A stretch of DNA of 13,592 nt from positions 1 to 13,592 of the forward strand of contig CAYTZO010000024.1 of the NCBI GenBank assembly GCA_964442525.1, read 5' to 3'. The notes beneath the pieces are model-generated. The model saw only the letters and a list, made by a program, of their open reading frames with translations. It had not been told where the DNA came from and made no database searches. The stretch comes from CAYTZO01 sp964442525. Lineage in GTDB: Bacteria; Patescibacteriota; Microgenomatia; UBA10105; UBA927. Below are positions 6,877 through 13,592 of this stretch, in pieces; the stretch's first letter is position 1, and the number at the start of each line of letters is the position of its first letter. The translations under genes and the position numbers were made by a program.

Positions 6877-7176
6877 TTACTTTTGTCTCGTCTCTCGAAT
6901 AATAAAAAAGATATTCGCTCCCGCTAAAAAAACGCCGATAAAAATAAATGAGAGAGTCATCCGGGGCTCTGAATGAAATTTTGCATCGATAATCCGCCCC
7001 AGAAATGCTCCCCCTGCGATCGGTAGTGAAATGGCAAATCCTAACTCTGAAGCAATGGAGACTACCTGGAGCATTCTGCCTCTTCCCTCCTCATCTTCTT
7101 GCTTCGGAGCTGCCTCTTCCACTATTTTTGATTCACTTTTCCCTCTTCCCAAATGCAAAACCTTGCGTGTTTTCAC
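6877..7176 (-). CDS. AtpI/AtpZ-like small membrane protein of ATP synthase operon
   Basis: This 99-aa protein has two membrane segments (about 37-60 and 72-94). They contain ASELGFAISLPIAGGAFLGRIIDA and MTLSFIFIGVFLAGANIFFII. This two-helix pattern, with a GxxLGRxxD-like turn and first place in an atp operon, fits the AtpI/AtpZ family, linked to c-ring assembly and Mg2+/Ca2+ supply. The N-terminal ~34 residues are highly charged and are not part of the family core. Start choice is open. The GTG at 7176 gives the full reading frame but has no Shine-Dalgarno sequence and sits 9 nt from a -10 box. The ATG at 7074, with GGGAAGAGG just upstream, would give a 65-aa core protein. Confidence 0.75.
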   Translation of the reverse strand: MKTRKVLHLGRGKSESKIVEEAAPKQEDEEGRGRMLQVVSIASELGFAISLPIAGGAFLGRIIDAKFHSEPRMTLSFIFIGVFLAGANIFFIIRETRQK

Positions 7177-7185
7177 TACAGCTAT

Positions 7186-7214
7186 ATTGTAAATTTCACT
7201 TCAATCTAAGTCAA
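7186..7214 (-). promoter_or_regulatory. Promoter of the ATP synthase operon
   Basis: TTGACT (7209-7214) is followed by exactly 17 nt and then TACAAT (7186-7191). Each hexamer matches 5 of 6 consensus bases. The -35 lies within the end of dnaE: TTG ACT are its last two sense codons and the next codon is the TAG stop. The -10 is followed by 9 nt and then the GTG at 7176, so the mRNA would have little or no leader for that start. Confidence 0.7.
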
Positions 7215-10200
7215 GAGAGAAGCTGACCCGACGAGAAGAGTCAGGCGGTCATCTTTTTCCTGTACCCGACCCGAAACCGCAAGTGTGGTATCGGCAACCC
7301 ATAGGTGTGCAGTCTCGCGATAGGTTTTGGGAAAAACAACAACTTCCATGGTTCCGGTAAGATCTTCAAACCGCACAAATGCCATCTCCCCGTTTCCCGC
7401 TTTTGTCTTCACCCGCTTGACAGAAACGACGATACCGGCGAGCATCACCTGTGCCCCGATTTTACCGGCGGTAATCTCACTTATGGGAGTAAACGATTGT
7501 TTTTCCTGCTTTGCAAGAATCGGCTCAAGGGGGTGGGAGGTTAGGTAAAAACCAAGAAGATCTTTTTCAAAAGCAAGAAGCTGACGTCTCGGGAGTTCCG
7601 TGAGATCGGGGAGTTTTGAATCAGAGGAAAAAGAGGCATCCCCGGTCTCAAACAATCCCACCTGTCCGGTCGCTACGGTGCGTTTCTCTTTATGCGCCCG
7701 GCCGAGCGCATCGGAAAGGGCCGAAAGCATGGCAGCGCGCCTGCCGAATGCATCAAGCGCACCGGCTTTAATAAGACTCTCAAACGTTTTTTTGTTGACC
7801 TTCGACAAATCAACGCGTGCAATAACGTCGGAAAGTGAACGGAATGGTCCGTCTTTTCGGGTCGAGAGAATGCTCTCAATGGCTGACGAACCCACGTTTT
7901 TAATGGCCGAAAGACCAAACAGCACGCTTCTTCCTACAATGATAAATTCAACGCCCGAGGTATTGATGTCAGGAGGAAGAAGTGTTATGCCCATCCGTTT
8001 ACACTCGTTGACGATAAGAGCTATTTTTTCGTCCCTGGCCGGCCCGGTATTGCCGCGCGACTCGGCGGTAAGGACGGCAGTCATATATTGAACGGGAAAG
8101 TTTGCTTTTAGGTATGCGGTCTGGTAGGCAATCATCGCGTAACAGGCCGCGTGGGCTTTGTTAAATCCGTATCCGGCAAATGGTTCGATCAGATTAAAAA
8201 TTTCCTCCGCTTTTTGCCGCTTTATTCCGTTTTTTACGCATCCTTCGATAAATTTTTCCTTCTGCTTTTTCATCTCGGAGGGAATTTTTTTCCCCACGGC
8301 TTTCCTTAGTTTATCCGCATCTCCCCAGGAGTATCCTGCAAGAGTAATTGCCGTCAGCAGTACGTCATCCTGATAACAGAGGATGCCGTAAGACTGAGAG
8401 AGGACTTCTTTGAGCCGCGCATCGGGGTAGGTGATGAGCTTTGGATTGTGCTTCCTTCTGATGAATTCGGGAATGACCTGCATGGGGCCCGGCCGAAAAA
8501 GCGCCACCATGGCCATGAGGTCAAAAATTGCCGTCGGCTTAAGTTCTTTGATGTGGCGACGCATGCCGGAAGACTCGAGCTGGAACACCCCTGTAGTTTC
8601 TCCTTTGGAGAGCATATCGTATGTTTTTACGTCGTTGAGGGGGATGGTCTGTAAATCAATTTCTTTGCCGGTATCCTCTCGTATAAACCGAAGCGCCTGG
8701 GAGATAATCGTAAGGTTTCTTAGTCCCAAAAAATCCATTTTTAGAAGTCCGACCCCGTCTTCCCCAACGGTATACATGTCGTATTGGGTGACGATTTTGT
8801 CTCCCCGGACCTCCCGCTGGAGTGGCGTATATTCTACGAGCGGCTTGTCGGCAATAACGACGCCTGCGGCATGAACCGATGCGTGCCTGGCTACCCCTTC
8901 AAGCTTTTGCGCTACGTCAAGAAGCCTCTTGGTCTCCGGTTCCGTCCGGTAAGCAAGGGCAAGCTCACCCGACTGTTCAAGTGCCCGCTCAATCGTCATG
9001 GCCGATCCCTGAAATCCCGGAGGAATCATGCGGGCAATCCTGTCCGGCTGGGCATAGGGCATGCCGAGAGCCCGGCCGCCGTCGCGCACCGCGCCGCGCG
9101 CTTCCATCGTGCCAAAGGTAATAATCTGAGCAACTTTATCAAGTCCGTAGCGCTCTGTGACGTAGGCAATGACCTCGTCCCTGCGGTCATCCTCAAAATC
9201 CAGATCGATATCAGGAGGACTCGGCCGCTCGGGGTTAAGAAAACGTTCAAACGGCAGGTGAAAATAAAACGGATCAATGCCCGTAATACCGAGGATGAAG
9301 GAGACCACGGATCCGGCGGCGGAACCGCGACCGGGGCCGACGGCAATCCCCCGATTTTTTGCCCAGTTTACGAAATCAGCCACGATGAGAAAATACGTGG
9401 AATATCCCTTTTTGGTAATAATCGAAAGTTCATACTCAATGCGCTGGTGAACTTCCTCCGTCATTTTCCCGTAGCGCGTCTTTACCCGATCATAAACCAG
9501 TTCCTTGAGATATGTCTCGGGCGTAGTTTGGTCAGGCAAAGGATATTTCGGCAGAATCCATTTTCCGACGGGAAGTGTTATGTCGCACATGTCCGCAATC
9601 GCAACCGTGTTTTTAATCGCTTCTGGATACTGAAGGAAAATTCCGGTCATTTCTTCGCTTGAGCGAAGGTAAAAATCAGGAGATCCAATCATCGTGAGCG
9701 GCCGGTTTTCTTCAAGAATCGTATGCTGCGTCTGGACACAGAGAAGAATCTCCTGCGCTTCCGCGTCATCGGGGTCCACGTAATGGACATCGTTGGTCGC
9801 AACCAGCGGCAGGCCGAGTTTCCGAGAAAGTGCGACAATTTTGGCATTAACCGTCTCCTGTTCGGGGATTTTGGCGTGTCGCTGGAGTTCCAGGTAGTAA
9901 TGGTTCGGACCAAAAAGCTCGCTGTGGTTTTTTGCAACCTCTTCGGCCTCTTTATCCGCTCCGGCAAGCAGGAGTTGCGGCACTTGTCCCTGGATGCAGG
10001 CGGACAGGCAAATCAGATCCTCATGGTATTTTGCGAGAATTTCCCAGTCGATTCGCGGCCGGTAATAATACCCCTCGAGGTGAGCCAAAGAAATGAGCTT
10101 CACGAGGTTATGGTACCCACGCTCGTTTTTCGCAAGAAGCACCAAATGGTACGGATCGGTATCTACTTTCCCTTCTTTATCAAACCGGCTCCGGCGGGCA

Positions 10201-10409
10201 ACATAGGTCTCCACCCCAAGAATGGGTTTTATGCCGGCCGCTTTTGCTTTAAGATAAAACTTAAAACTCCCATACATCGCGCCGTGATCGGTAATGGCGA
10301 GCGATTTCATGCCAAAAGACTTGGCCCGTTCGATAAGGTCGTCAAGTTTTCCCAAACCGTCAAGGAGGGAATATTCGCTATGAACATGAAGATGAACAAA
10401 GTCCGCCAT
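7206..10409 (-). CDS. dnaE: DNA polymerase III alpha subunit (DnaE1 type)
   Basis: This 1067-aa protein is the replicative polymerase. The N-terminal PHP domain (1-~275) keeps all nine metal ligands expected of an active PHP nuclease: H8, H10, D17, H42, E67, H88, C138, D207 and H209. The polymerase core has GPGRGSAAGS (358-367), the catalytic pair D402/D404 in PDIDLDF, and the third Asp, D559, in KMDFLGLRNLT. FRPGPM (639-644) and GYGFNKAHAA (747-756) are finger-domain signatures. A helix-hairpin-helix region (~820-900) is followed by a clamp-binding motif QVGLF (916-920) and an OB fold (~985-1065). It ends soon after the OB fold, lacking the extended tau-binding tail of the Escherichia coli protein (1160 aa). 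The ATG lies 2 nt after the gatB stop, so translation is probably coupled. Confidence 0.98.
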   Translation of the reverse strand: MADFVHLHVHSEYSLLDGLGKLDDLIERAKSFGMKSLAITDHGAMYGSFKFYLKAKAAGIKPILGVETYVARRSRFDKEGKVDTDPYHLVLLAKNERGYHNLVKLISLAHLEGYYYRPRIDWEILAKYHEDLICLSACIQGQVPQLLLAGADKEAEEVAKNHSELFGPNHYYLELQRHAKIPEQETVNAKIVALSRKLGLPLVATNDVHYVDPDDAEAQEILLCVQTQHTILEENRPLTMIGSPDFYLRSSEEMTGIFLQYPEAIKNTVAIADMCDITLPVGKWILPKYPLPDQTTPETYLKELVYDRVKTRYGKMTEEVHQRIEYELSIITKKGYSTYFLIVADFVNWAKNRGIAVGPGRGSAAGSVVSFILGITGIDPFYFHLPFERFLNPERPSPPDIDLDFEDDRRDEVIAYVTERYGLDKVAQIITFGTMEARGAVRDGGRALGMPYAQPDRIARMIPPGFQGSAMTIERALEQSGELALAYRTEPETKRLLDVAQKLEGVARHASVHAAGVVIADKPLVEYTPLQREVRGDKIVTQYDMYTVGEDGVGLLKMDFLGLRNLTIISQALRFIREDTGKEIDLQTIPLNDVKTYDMLSKGETTGVFQLESSGMRRHIKELKPTAIFDLMAMVALFRPGPMQVIPEFIRRKHNPKLITYPDARLKEVLSQSYGILCYQDDVLLTAITLAGYSWGDADKLRKAVGKKIPSEMKKQKEKFIEGCVKNGIKRQKAEEIFNLIEPFAGYGFNKAHAACYAMIAYQTAYLKANFPVQYMTAVLTAESRGNTGPARDEKIALIVNECKRMGITLLPPDINTSGVEFIIVGRSVLFGLSAIKNVGSSAIESILSTRKDGPFRSLSDVIARVDLSKVNKKTFESLIKAGALDAFGRRAAMLSALSDALGRAHKEKRTVATGQVGLFETGDASFSSDSKLPDLTELPRRQLLAFEKDLLGFYLTSHPLEPILAKQEKQSFTPISEITAGKIGAQVMLAGIVVSVKRVKTKAGNGEMAFVRFEDLTGTMEVVVFPKTYRETAHLWVADTTLAVSGRVQEKDDRLTLLVGSASLLT

Positions 10410-10411
10410 GG

Positions 10412-11740
10412 TTACTTTAGCTTCGATTGAATGAGTTTTTTTACCTCTTGTGCATGCGCTTTCCCTTTTGCGGCTTTCATGACCTGACCCACAAGAAACA
10501 TAAGTGCCTGCTCTTTCCCTTCCCGGTAATCCTGGGAGGCCTTTGTACTGTTTGCTAAAACGCTGTCAATGATTTTTCCGAGTTCTCCTTCAGGCAGAGA
10601 GACGACCCGCACCGTTTGAACAATCTGCTCGATAAACCTGGCAGGCATCACGGCGTCAGTATCGATTTTCCTGTTAATGAGCCAATTGGCAATCGCCTTC
10701 GGGGTCAGGTTTTTATCAACTGACCGGGCAACCTTCACCGCTTCCTCAAAGTACTCTCCCCTCTGCGGCGTTTCGGCAAGAAGGGCCGCATCATACCTAT
10801 TGAGATCATAGGTATTTTTGAATCGCTCAATTTTCGCATCCGGGAGTTCCGGGATTTGGGATCTGAGCTGTGAAATTTGTTCCGGGCGAAAACGAAGAGG
10901 CGCAATATCCGGGTCAGGAAAATACCGATAATCCTCCGCCTCTTCCTTTCTTCTCTGAGAGACGGTTACTCCTTGCGCCTCATCCCATCCGCGCGTTTCC
11001 TGTACGGGCGTTTTTCCCTGCGTAAGAAGCTCGCCCTGACGCTTAAGCTCATAGTCGATCGCACGCTCAACAAAGCGGAATGAATTAATATTTTTCACTT
11101 CTACCTTATATGGGGGAAGCGACTTTTTGCCTTTTTCTCTCATAGAAATGTTCGGCTCGAGCCGCATGGATCCCTTTTCCATGTCTGCATCCGAAATACC
11201 CAGGTATCTAATAATTTGTTGAAGTTTTTGAAGAAAGGCTTTGGCTTGTGTACTCCCTCTCACGTCCGGCTCAGTCACGATCTCTGCCAGTGGTACCCCG
11301 GAGCGGTTAAAGTCTACGAGTGTGACCTGCTTTGCGTCAATGGCGGTATGGATGAGCTTTCCCGTATCCTCTTCTGCGTGAACGCGACGAATCCGTACAC
11401 TACCGCCTCCGATAACCAGTTTTCCGCTTTGGGCGATCGGCTCGTCATACTGGGTAATTTGATAACCCTTGGGCAAGTCGGGGTAGAAATAATTTTTCCG
11501 GTCAAATTTCGTTAGGGTTCGAATATCGCACCCAAGCGCAAGGCCCAGGCGTATGATCCATTCAACTGCTTTTTTATTCGGCACCGGCAGTCCGCCCGGC
11601 AACCCCAGGCACACAGGACAGGTGTAGATATTTGGCGATTTTGCGTAAAACGGATCGTTTTTACAGCCGCAGAACATCTTGCTTTTCGTCGCAAGCTCAA
11701 CGTGAACCTCAAACCCGATAACGGCCTCCCACTTATCCAC
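10412..11740 (-). CDS. gatB: Asp/Glu-tRNA amidotransferase subunit B, shortened tail
   Basis: This 442-aa subunit is the kinase/transamidase that activates the mischarged tRNA and inserts ammonia from GatA. Visible motifs are WEAVIGFEVHVEL at the N-terminus, the Cys4 zinc knuckle (C24, C26, C41, C44 in FCGC and CPVC), RKNYFYPDLPKGYQITQYD, HAEEDTGK (121-128) and DFNRSGVPLAEIV (143-155). The end (DYREGKEQALMFLVGQVMKAAKG) is the normal C-terminus. Between ANWL and that end roughly 30 residues of the usual tail domain appear missing, including the SxKxAK segment. The GTG at 11740 is preferred over an ATG at 11791, because GGGAGG (11747-11752) lies 6 nt upstream and family proteins begin at WEAVIG. 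It overlaps the gatA stop by 8 nt. Confidence 0.95.
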   Translation of the reverse strand: MDKWEAVIGFEVHVELATKSKMFCGCKNDPFYAKSPNIYTCPVCLGLPGGLPVPNKKAVEWIIRLGLALGCDIRTLTKFDRKNYFYPDLPKGYQITQYDEPIAQSGKLVIGGGSVRIRRVHAEEDTGKLIHTAIDAKQVTLVDFNRSGVPLAEIVTEPDVRGSTQAKAFLQKLQQIIRYLGISDADMEKGSMRLEPNISMREKGKKSLPPYKVEVKNINSFRFVERAIDYELKRQGELLTQGKTPVQETRGWDEAQGVTVSQRRKEEAEDYRYFPDPDIAPLRFRPEQISQLRSQIPELPDAKIERFKNTYDLNRYDAALLAETPQRGEYFEEAVKVARSVDKNLTPKAIANWLINRKIDTDAVMPARFIEQIVQTVRVVSLPEGELGKIIDSVLANSTKASQDYREGKEQALMFLVGQVMKAAKGKAHAQEVKKLIQSKLK

Positions 11741-13160
11741 GAGCTTCCTCCCTTGCCCACGTATTCCACTCGGTTGACTTTTCATACGCATAGGCCGCCC
11801 GAATCATCGTCTCCTCCTGCCAGTAGTTCGCCATGATATTAAGACCAATAGATAAATTTGTTTTTGGGTCACGGCAACACGGTACGCTTATGCCGGGAAG
11901 CCCCGCAAGAGAACTCGGCTCAACGAGCAGATCCTCTAATTCACCAAACATGGGGTTATCGCCCGGCGCGCCGACCGGCAGGGCAAATCCGGGTGAGGGA
12001 GTAGAGAGAAGAAGGTCATATTTCCTAAAGAGTTGAGAAAAATTATTTAGATAAAGCGTGCGAACTTGCTGGGCGCGGACGTAATACCTTTGGGCATATC
12101 CTTTTGTCAGGGTGAAGGTCCCGAGCATAATTCGCCGTTTGGCTTCCTCGCCGAAGTAAGTGCGGGGCTTCCCATATCGGATCCCGTCGTATCGGGCTAA
12201 ATTGCTCGACACTTCACTGCGCTGGATTACCGTATAGACGGGGATGGCGAAGTCCGGGGTAAGAATTTTATCCGGCTCAAGCTTCCGGGAAATCGGAATG
12301 CTCTCGACCACAGCACCAAGTTTTTCAAATACTCTTCCCGCTTCTCTTACTGCCCGATCCACAACCTGCCCTTTGAGCTTTGGGTGATCCAAATAACAAA
12401 TACCAATTCGTAAGCCCTTTACTCCTTCCTTTATCTTCTTTGTATAGTTAGGGACCGGCACCGATGATGTCGTCCCGTCATATTGATCTTTCCCCGCCAA
12501 AGAGCCAAGAACCAACGCAGTGTCAGCAACCGTTTTCCCGATGACCCCCGGTGAATCGGTTGACGATGCCATGGCGACAATTCCCGCACGGCTTACCCTA
12601 CCGTATGTAGGCTTGAGTCCTACCACGCCGCACCATGCCGCGGGCTGGCGTATAGATCCCGCGGTTTCCGTACCCAGCGCAGCCATACAGAGGTCTGCGG
12701 CTACCGCAGCCGCACTCCCGCCGCTTGAGCCTCCGGGCAGATACGCGCTATTTCTGGGATTTTTCGTCGGACCAAAATCACTGGTTTCGGTGCTACTGCC
12801 GTGGGCCCATGCATCCATATTGGTTTTGCCGAGGATGACCCCTCCGTCTCTTTTTATATTCCCGGTTGCCGTAGATTCAAACGGCGGCAGAAAGCCGCCA
12901 AGTAACCTGGAAGACGCGGTTGCGGGAAGTCCAACGGTTAAAAAGTTATCTTTCACTGCAATCGGCGCGCCGGCAAGCGGAAGGTCGAGAAGCTTTTCCG
13001 CTTTTTTTACCGCCTCACGATCAAGGCTGAGATATACATTAAGGTCGTTGTTTTTTTGGGCAATCGCGCTTTGGATGTCGCGGTAAAGTTCAGCGTGGGA
13101 TATCTCCTTACGGCGGAGTTTCTTAATGACCTGGCGCAGAGTCAGCGTATTTAGTTTCAT
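11733..13160 (-). CDS. gatA: Asp/Glu-tRNA amidotransferase subunit A (glutaminase)
   Basis: This 475-aa amidase-signature enzyme releases ammonia from glutamine for GatB. The Ser-cisSer-Lys triad is complete: K70 in GAPIAVKDNF, S145 in PGGSSGGSAAAVAA, and nucleophile S169 in ETAGSIRQPAAWCGVVG. The 24-residue and 99-residue spacings within the triad equal those of characterised GatA. LKPTYGRVSRAGI follows. Near the end, LAGLPGISVPCC matches the family. One deviation is TAGS where most GatA have TGGS. I chose the ATG at 13160 (MKLNTLTLRQVIKKL) because it lies 7 nt after the gatC stop. A longer frame to 13268 would only overlap gatC. Length is typical. The product is cytosolic, in a heterotrimer with GatB and GatC. 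Confidence 0.97.
   Translation of the reverse strand: MKLNTLTLRQVIKKLRRKEISHAELYRDIQSAIAQKNNDLNVYLSLDREAVKKAEKLLDLPLAGAPIAVKDNFLTVGLPATASSRLLGGFLPPFESTATGNIKRDGGVILGKTNMDAWAHGSSTETSDFGPTKNPRNSAYLPGGSSGGSAAAVAADLCMAALGTETAGSIRQPAAWCGVVGLKPTYGRVSRAGIVAMASSTDSPGVIGKTVADTALVLGSLAGKDQYDGTTSSVPVPNYTKKIKEGVKGLRIGICYLDHPKLKGQVVDRAVREAGRVFEKLGAVVESIPISRKLEPDKILTPDFAIPVYTVIQRSEVSSNLARYDGIRYGKPRTYFGEEAKRRIMLGTFTLTKGYAQRYYVRAQQVRTLYLNNFSQLFRKYDLLLSTPSPGFALPVGAPGDNPMFGELEDLLVEPSSLAGLPGISVPCCRDPKTNLSIGLNIMANYWQEETMIRAAYAYEKSTEWNTWAREEARG
11747..11752 (-). promoter_or_regulatory. Shine-Dalgarno site deciding the gatB start
   Basis: GGGAGG lies 6 nt before the GTG at 11740 and inside the last codons of gatA. 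It supports the shorter GTG start and translational coupling of gatB to gatA. Confidence 0.6.
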
Positions 13161-13167
13161 AAACTCG

Positions 13168-13482
13168 TTAGGCCTTCTTTTCTTCAAGAACTCTGTCCAC
13201 TTTGAAAAATCCGTTGTGGGTAGCAGGGGCGTTCTTGAGCGCTTGATCCTGCGTAAACATGCGCTCAACGTCTACTTTATCCTCCCGGAGAACATTCTCG
13301 AGCCCCGTCACCTGACTCGTCGGTCTTATGCCGACGACATCAACCGATAGCAGTTTGTCAACGACGGACAAAGTTTCATTAAAGCCATCTGACAGGGATT
13401 TTTCTTCTCGGGCCGTTACCGGAATATGGGCAAGTTTTGCGATTTTCTTTACGTCCTTGGGGGTAAATTTCGTATCACTCAT
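13168..13482 (-). CDS. gatC: Asp/Glu-tRNA amidotransferase subunit C
   Basis: This 104-aa protein is the small scaffold that wraps around GatA and holds it to GatB. The N-terminus FTPKDVKKIAKLAHIPV and the C-terminal part (GLENVLREDKV, QALKNAPATHNGFFKVDRVL) match the family closely. The start is the ATG at 13482, where homology begins. The frame continues to an ATG at 13503, but those seven codons contain a perfect -10 box and no family sequence. No Shine-Dalgarno sequence precedes either start. It is the first gene of the gatC-gatA-gatB-dnaE cluster. Confidence 0.93.
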   Translation of the reverse strand: MSDTKFTPKDVKKIAKLAHIPVTAREEKSLSDGFNETLSVVDKLLSVDVVGIRPTSQVTGLENVLREDKVDVERMFTQDQALKNAPATHNGFFKVDRVLEEKKA

Positions 13483-13491
13483 GATGTGGCC

Positions 13492-13497
13492 ATTATA
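13492..13497 (-). promoter_or_regulatory. Candidate -10 box (TATAAT) of the gatCAB-dnaE operon
   Basis: A perfect TATAAT on the minus strand is followed by 9 nt and the gatC ATG at 13482. At 16-18 nt spacing the -35 position is T-rich (TTTTTC) and poor. Position and perfect match support a promoter giving a leaderless or nearly leaderless gatC mRNA, but the weak -35 lowers certainty. Confidence 0.5.
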
Positions 13498-13530
13498 ACG
13501 CAAAACCGAAAGAGGAAAAACCCGCGACTC

Positions 13531-13592
13531 TCAGACGTCGTAATACATTTCAAAATCCACCGGGGTCGGATAAAGGTTTGCCTTTGCGATCT
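13531..13592 (-). CDS. glnA: Probable type I glutamine synthetase, C-terminal end only
   Basis: Only the last 20 codons and a partial codon are in the window; they end with ANLYPTPVDFEMYYDV and a TGA stop. The family end pattern HPxEFxLYYDV of bacterial type I glutamine synthetases (ATP + glutamate + ammonia to glutamine) fits well: P-x-x-F-E/x-Y-Y-D-V. So short a piece cannot exclude another family. The role would suit its neighbour, because GatCAB consumes glutamine as amide donor. It ends 48 nt before the gatC ATG. Confidence 0.7.
   Translation of the reverse strand, partial: IAKANLYPTPVDFEMYYDV

Noticed and set aside
8784..9662. Long open frame of 292 aa on the plus strand
   Set aside because: It lies wholly inside dnaE on the opposite strand. 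Its translation has no recognisable family, while dnaE shows every polymerase motif throughout, so it is a shadow frame.
9723..10430. Plus-strand open frame of 235 aa crossing the dnaE start
   Set aside because: It is antisense to the PHP domain of dnaE and the end of gatB. It has no domain signature and no convincing ribosome site, and is explained by codon bias in dnaE.
11741..11791. Longer gatB start at the ATG at 11791
   Set aside because: It lies inside gatA and adds residues not found in GatB, and the GTG at 11740 has a good ribosome site immediately before WEAVIG.
13161..13268. Longer gatA start at 13268
   Set aside because: The extra 36 codons overlap gatC in another frame and have no GatA homology. 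The ATG at 13160 begins with the usual family sequence.
13525..13540. Possible terminator hairpin at the glnA stop (CGAC / GTCG, then a TTTTT run)
   Set aside because: The stem has only 4 bp with an 8-nt loop, overlaps the stop codon and is separated from the short T run by CGGG. It is too weak to call.
1..13592. CRISPR array, insertion sequence, prophage, toxin-antitoxin or biosynthetic cluster
   Set aside because: No direct-repeat arrays, transposase motifs, terminal repeats or unassigned gene pairs are present. All space is taken by recognisable housekeeping genes.

Overview
The window is a densely packed bacterial chromosome segment. Every gene I can support lies on the minus strand, so transcription runs from high to low coordinates. 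No gene-free stretch exceeds about 80 bases, and I see no mobile element, CRISPR array, tRNA or rRNA. TGA is used as a normal stop (the gene at the right edge), which argues against the recoded TGA=Gly lineages. Compact proteins (a delta subunit of only 117 aa, a GatB shortened in its tail domain), tight gene spacing, and a GatCAB operon joined to dnaE and then to an F-type ATP synthase operon suggest a small-genome bacterium, possibly Candidate Phyla Radiation/Patescibacteria. That placement is inference; the sequence alone does not settle the phylum.

Layout in transcription order. (1) 13592-13531: last 20 codons of a probable type I glutamine synthetase. (2) 13482-7206: gatC, gatA, gatB and dnaE, separated by 7 nt, an 8-nt overlap and 2 nt. 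They are preceded by a perfect TATAAT box only 9 nt before the gatC ATG. (3) 7176-509: a complete F1Fo ATP synthase operon in the order atpI-like, atpB (a), atpE1 (c), atpE2 (c), atpF (b), atpH (delta), atpA (alpha), atpG (gamma), atpD (beta), atpC (epsilon). It is preceded by a good sigma70-type promoter (TTGACT-N17-TACAAT) whose -35 hexamer is also the last two sense codons of dnaE. (4) 431-1: a two-CBS-domain protein that runs off the left edge, with its own promoter-like TTGACT-N17-TAGACT and a strong Shine-Dalgarno sequence.

How the genes work together. GatCAB amidates mischarged Glu-tRNA(Gln) (and/or Asp-tRNA(Asn)), and glutamine from the neighbouring glutamine synthetase would be the amide donor. 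DnaE is the replicative polymerase. The ATP synthase genes encode all eight core subunits plus a small assembly-type membrane protein. The c-subunit gene is duplicated in tandem, with a GC-rich hairpin between the copies.

Most of the window is ordinary housekeeping DNA. The points most worth a second look are the paired divergent c subunits and their intercistronic hairpin, the truncated delta, the shortened GatB tail, and two start codons placed 9 nt from a -10 box, as expected for leaderless or nearly leaderless mRNAs. I found no evidence of an undescribed multi-gene system.
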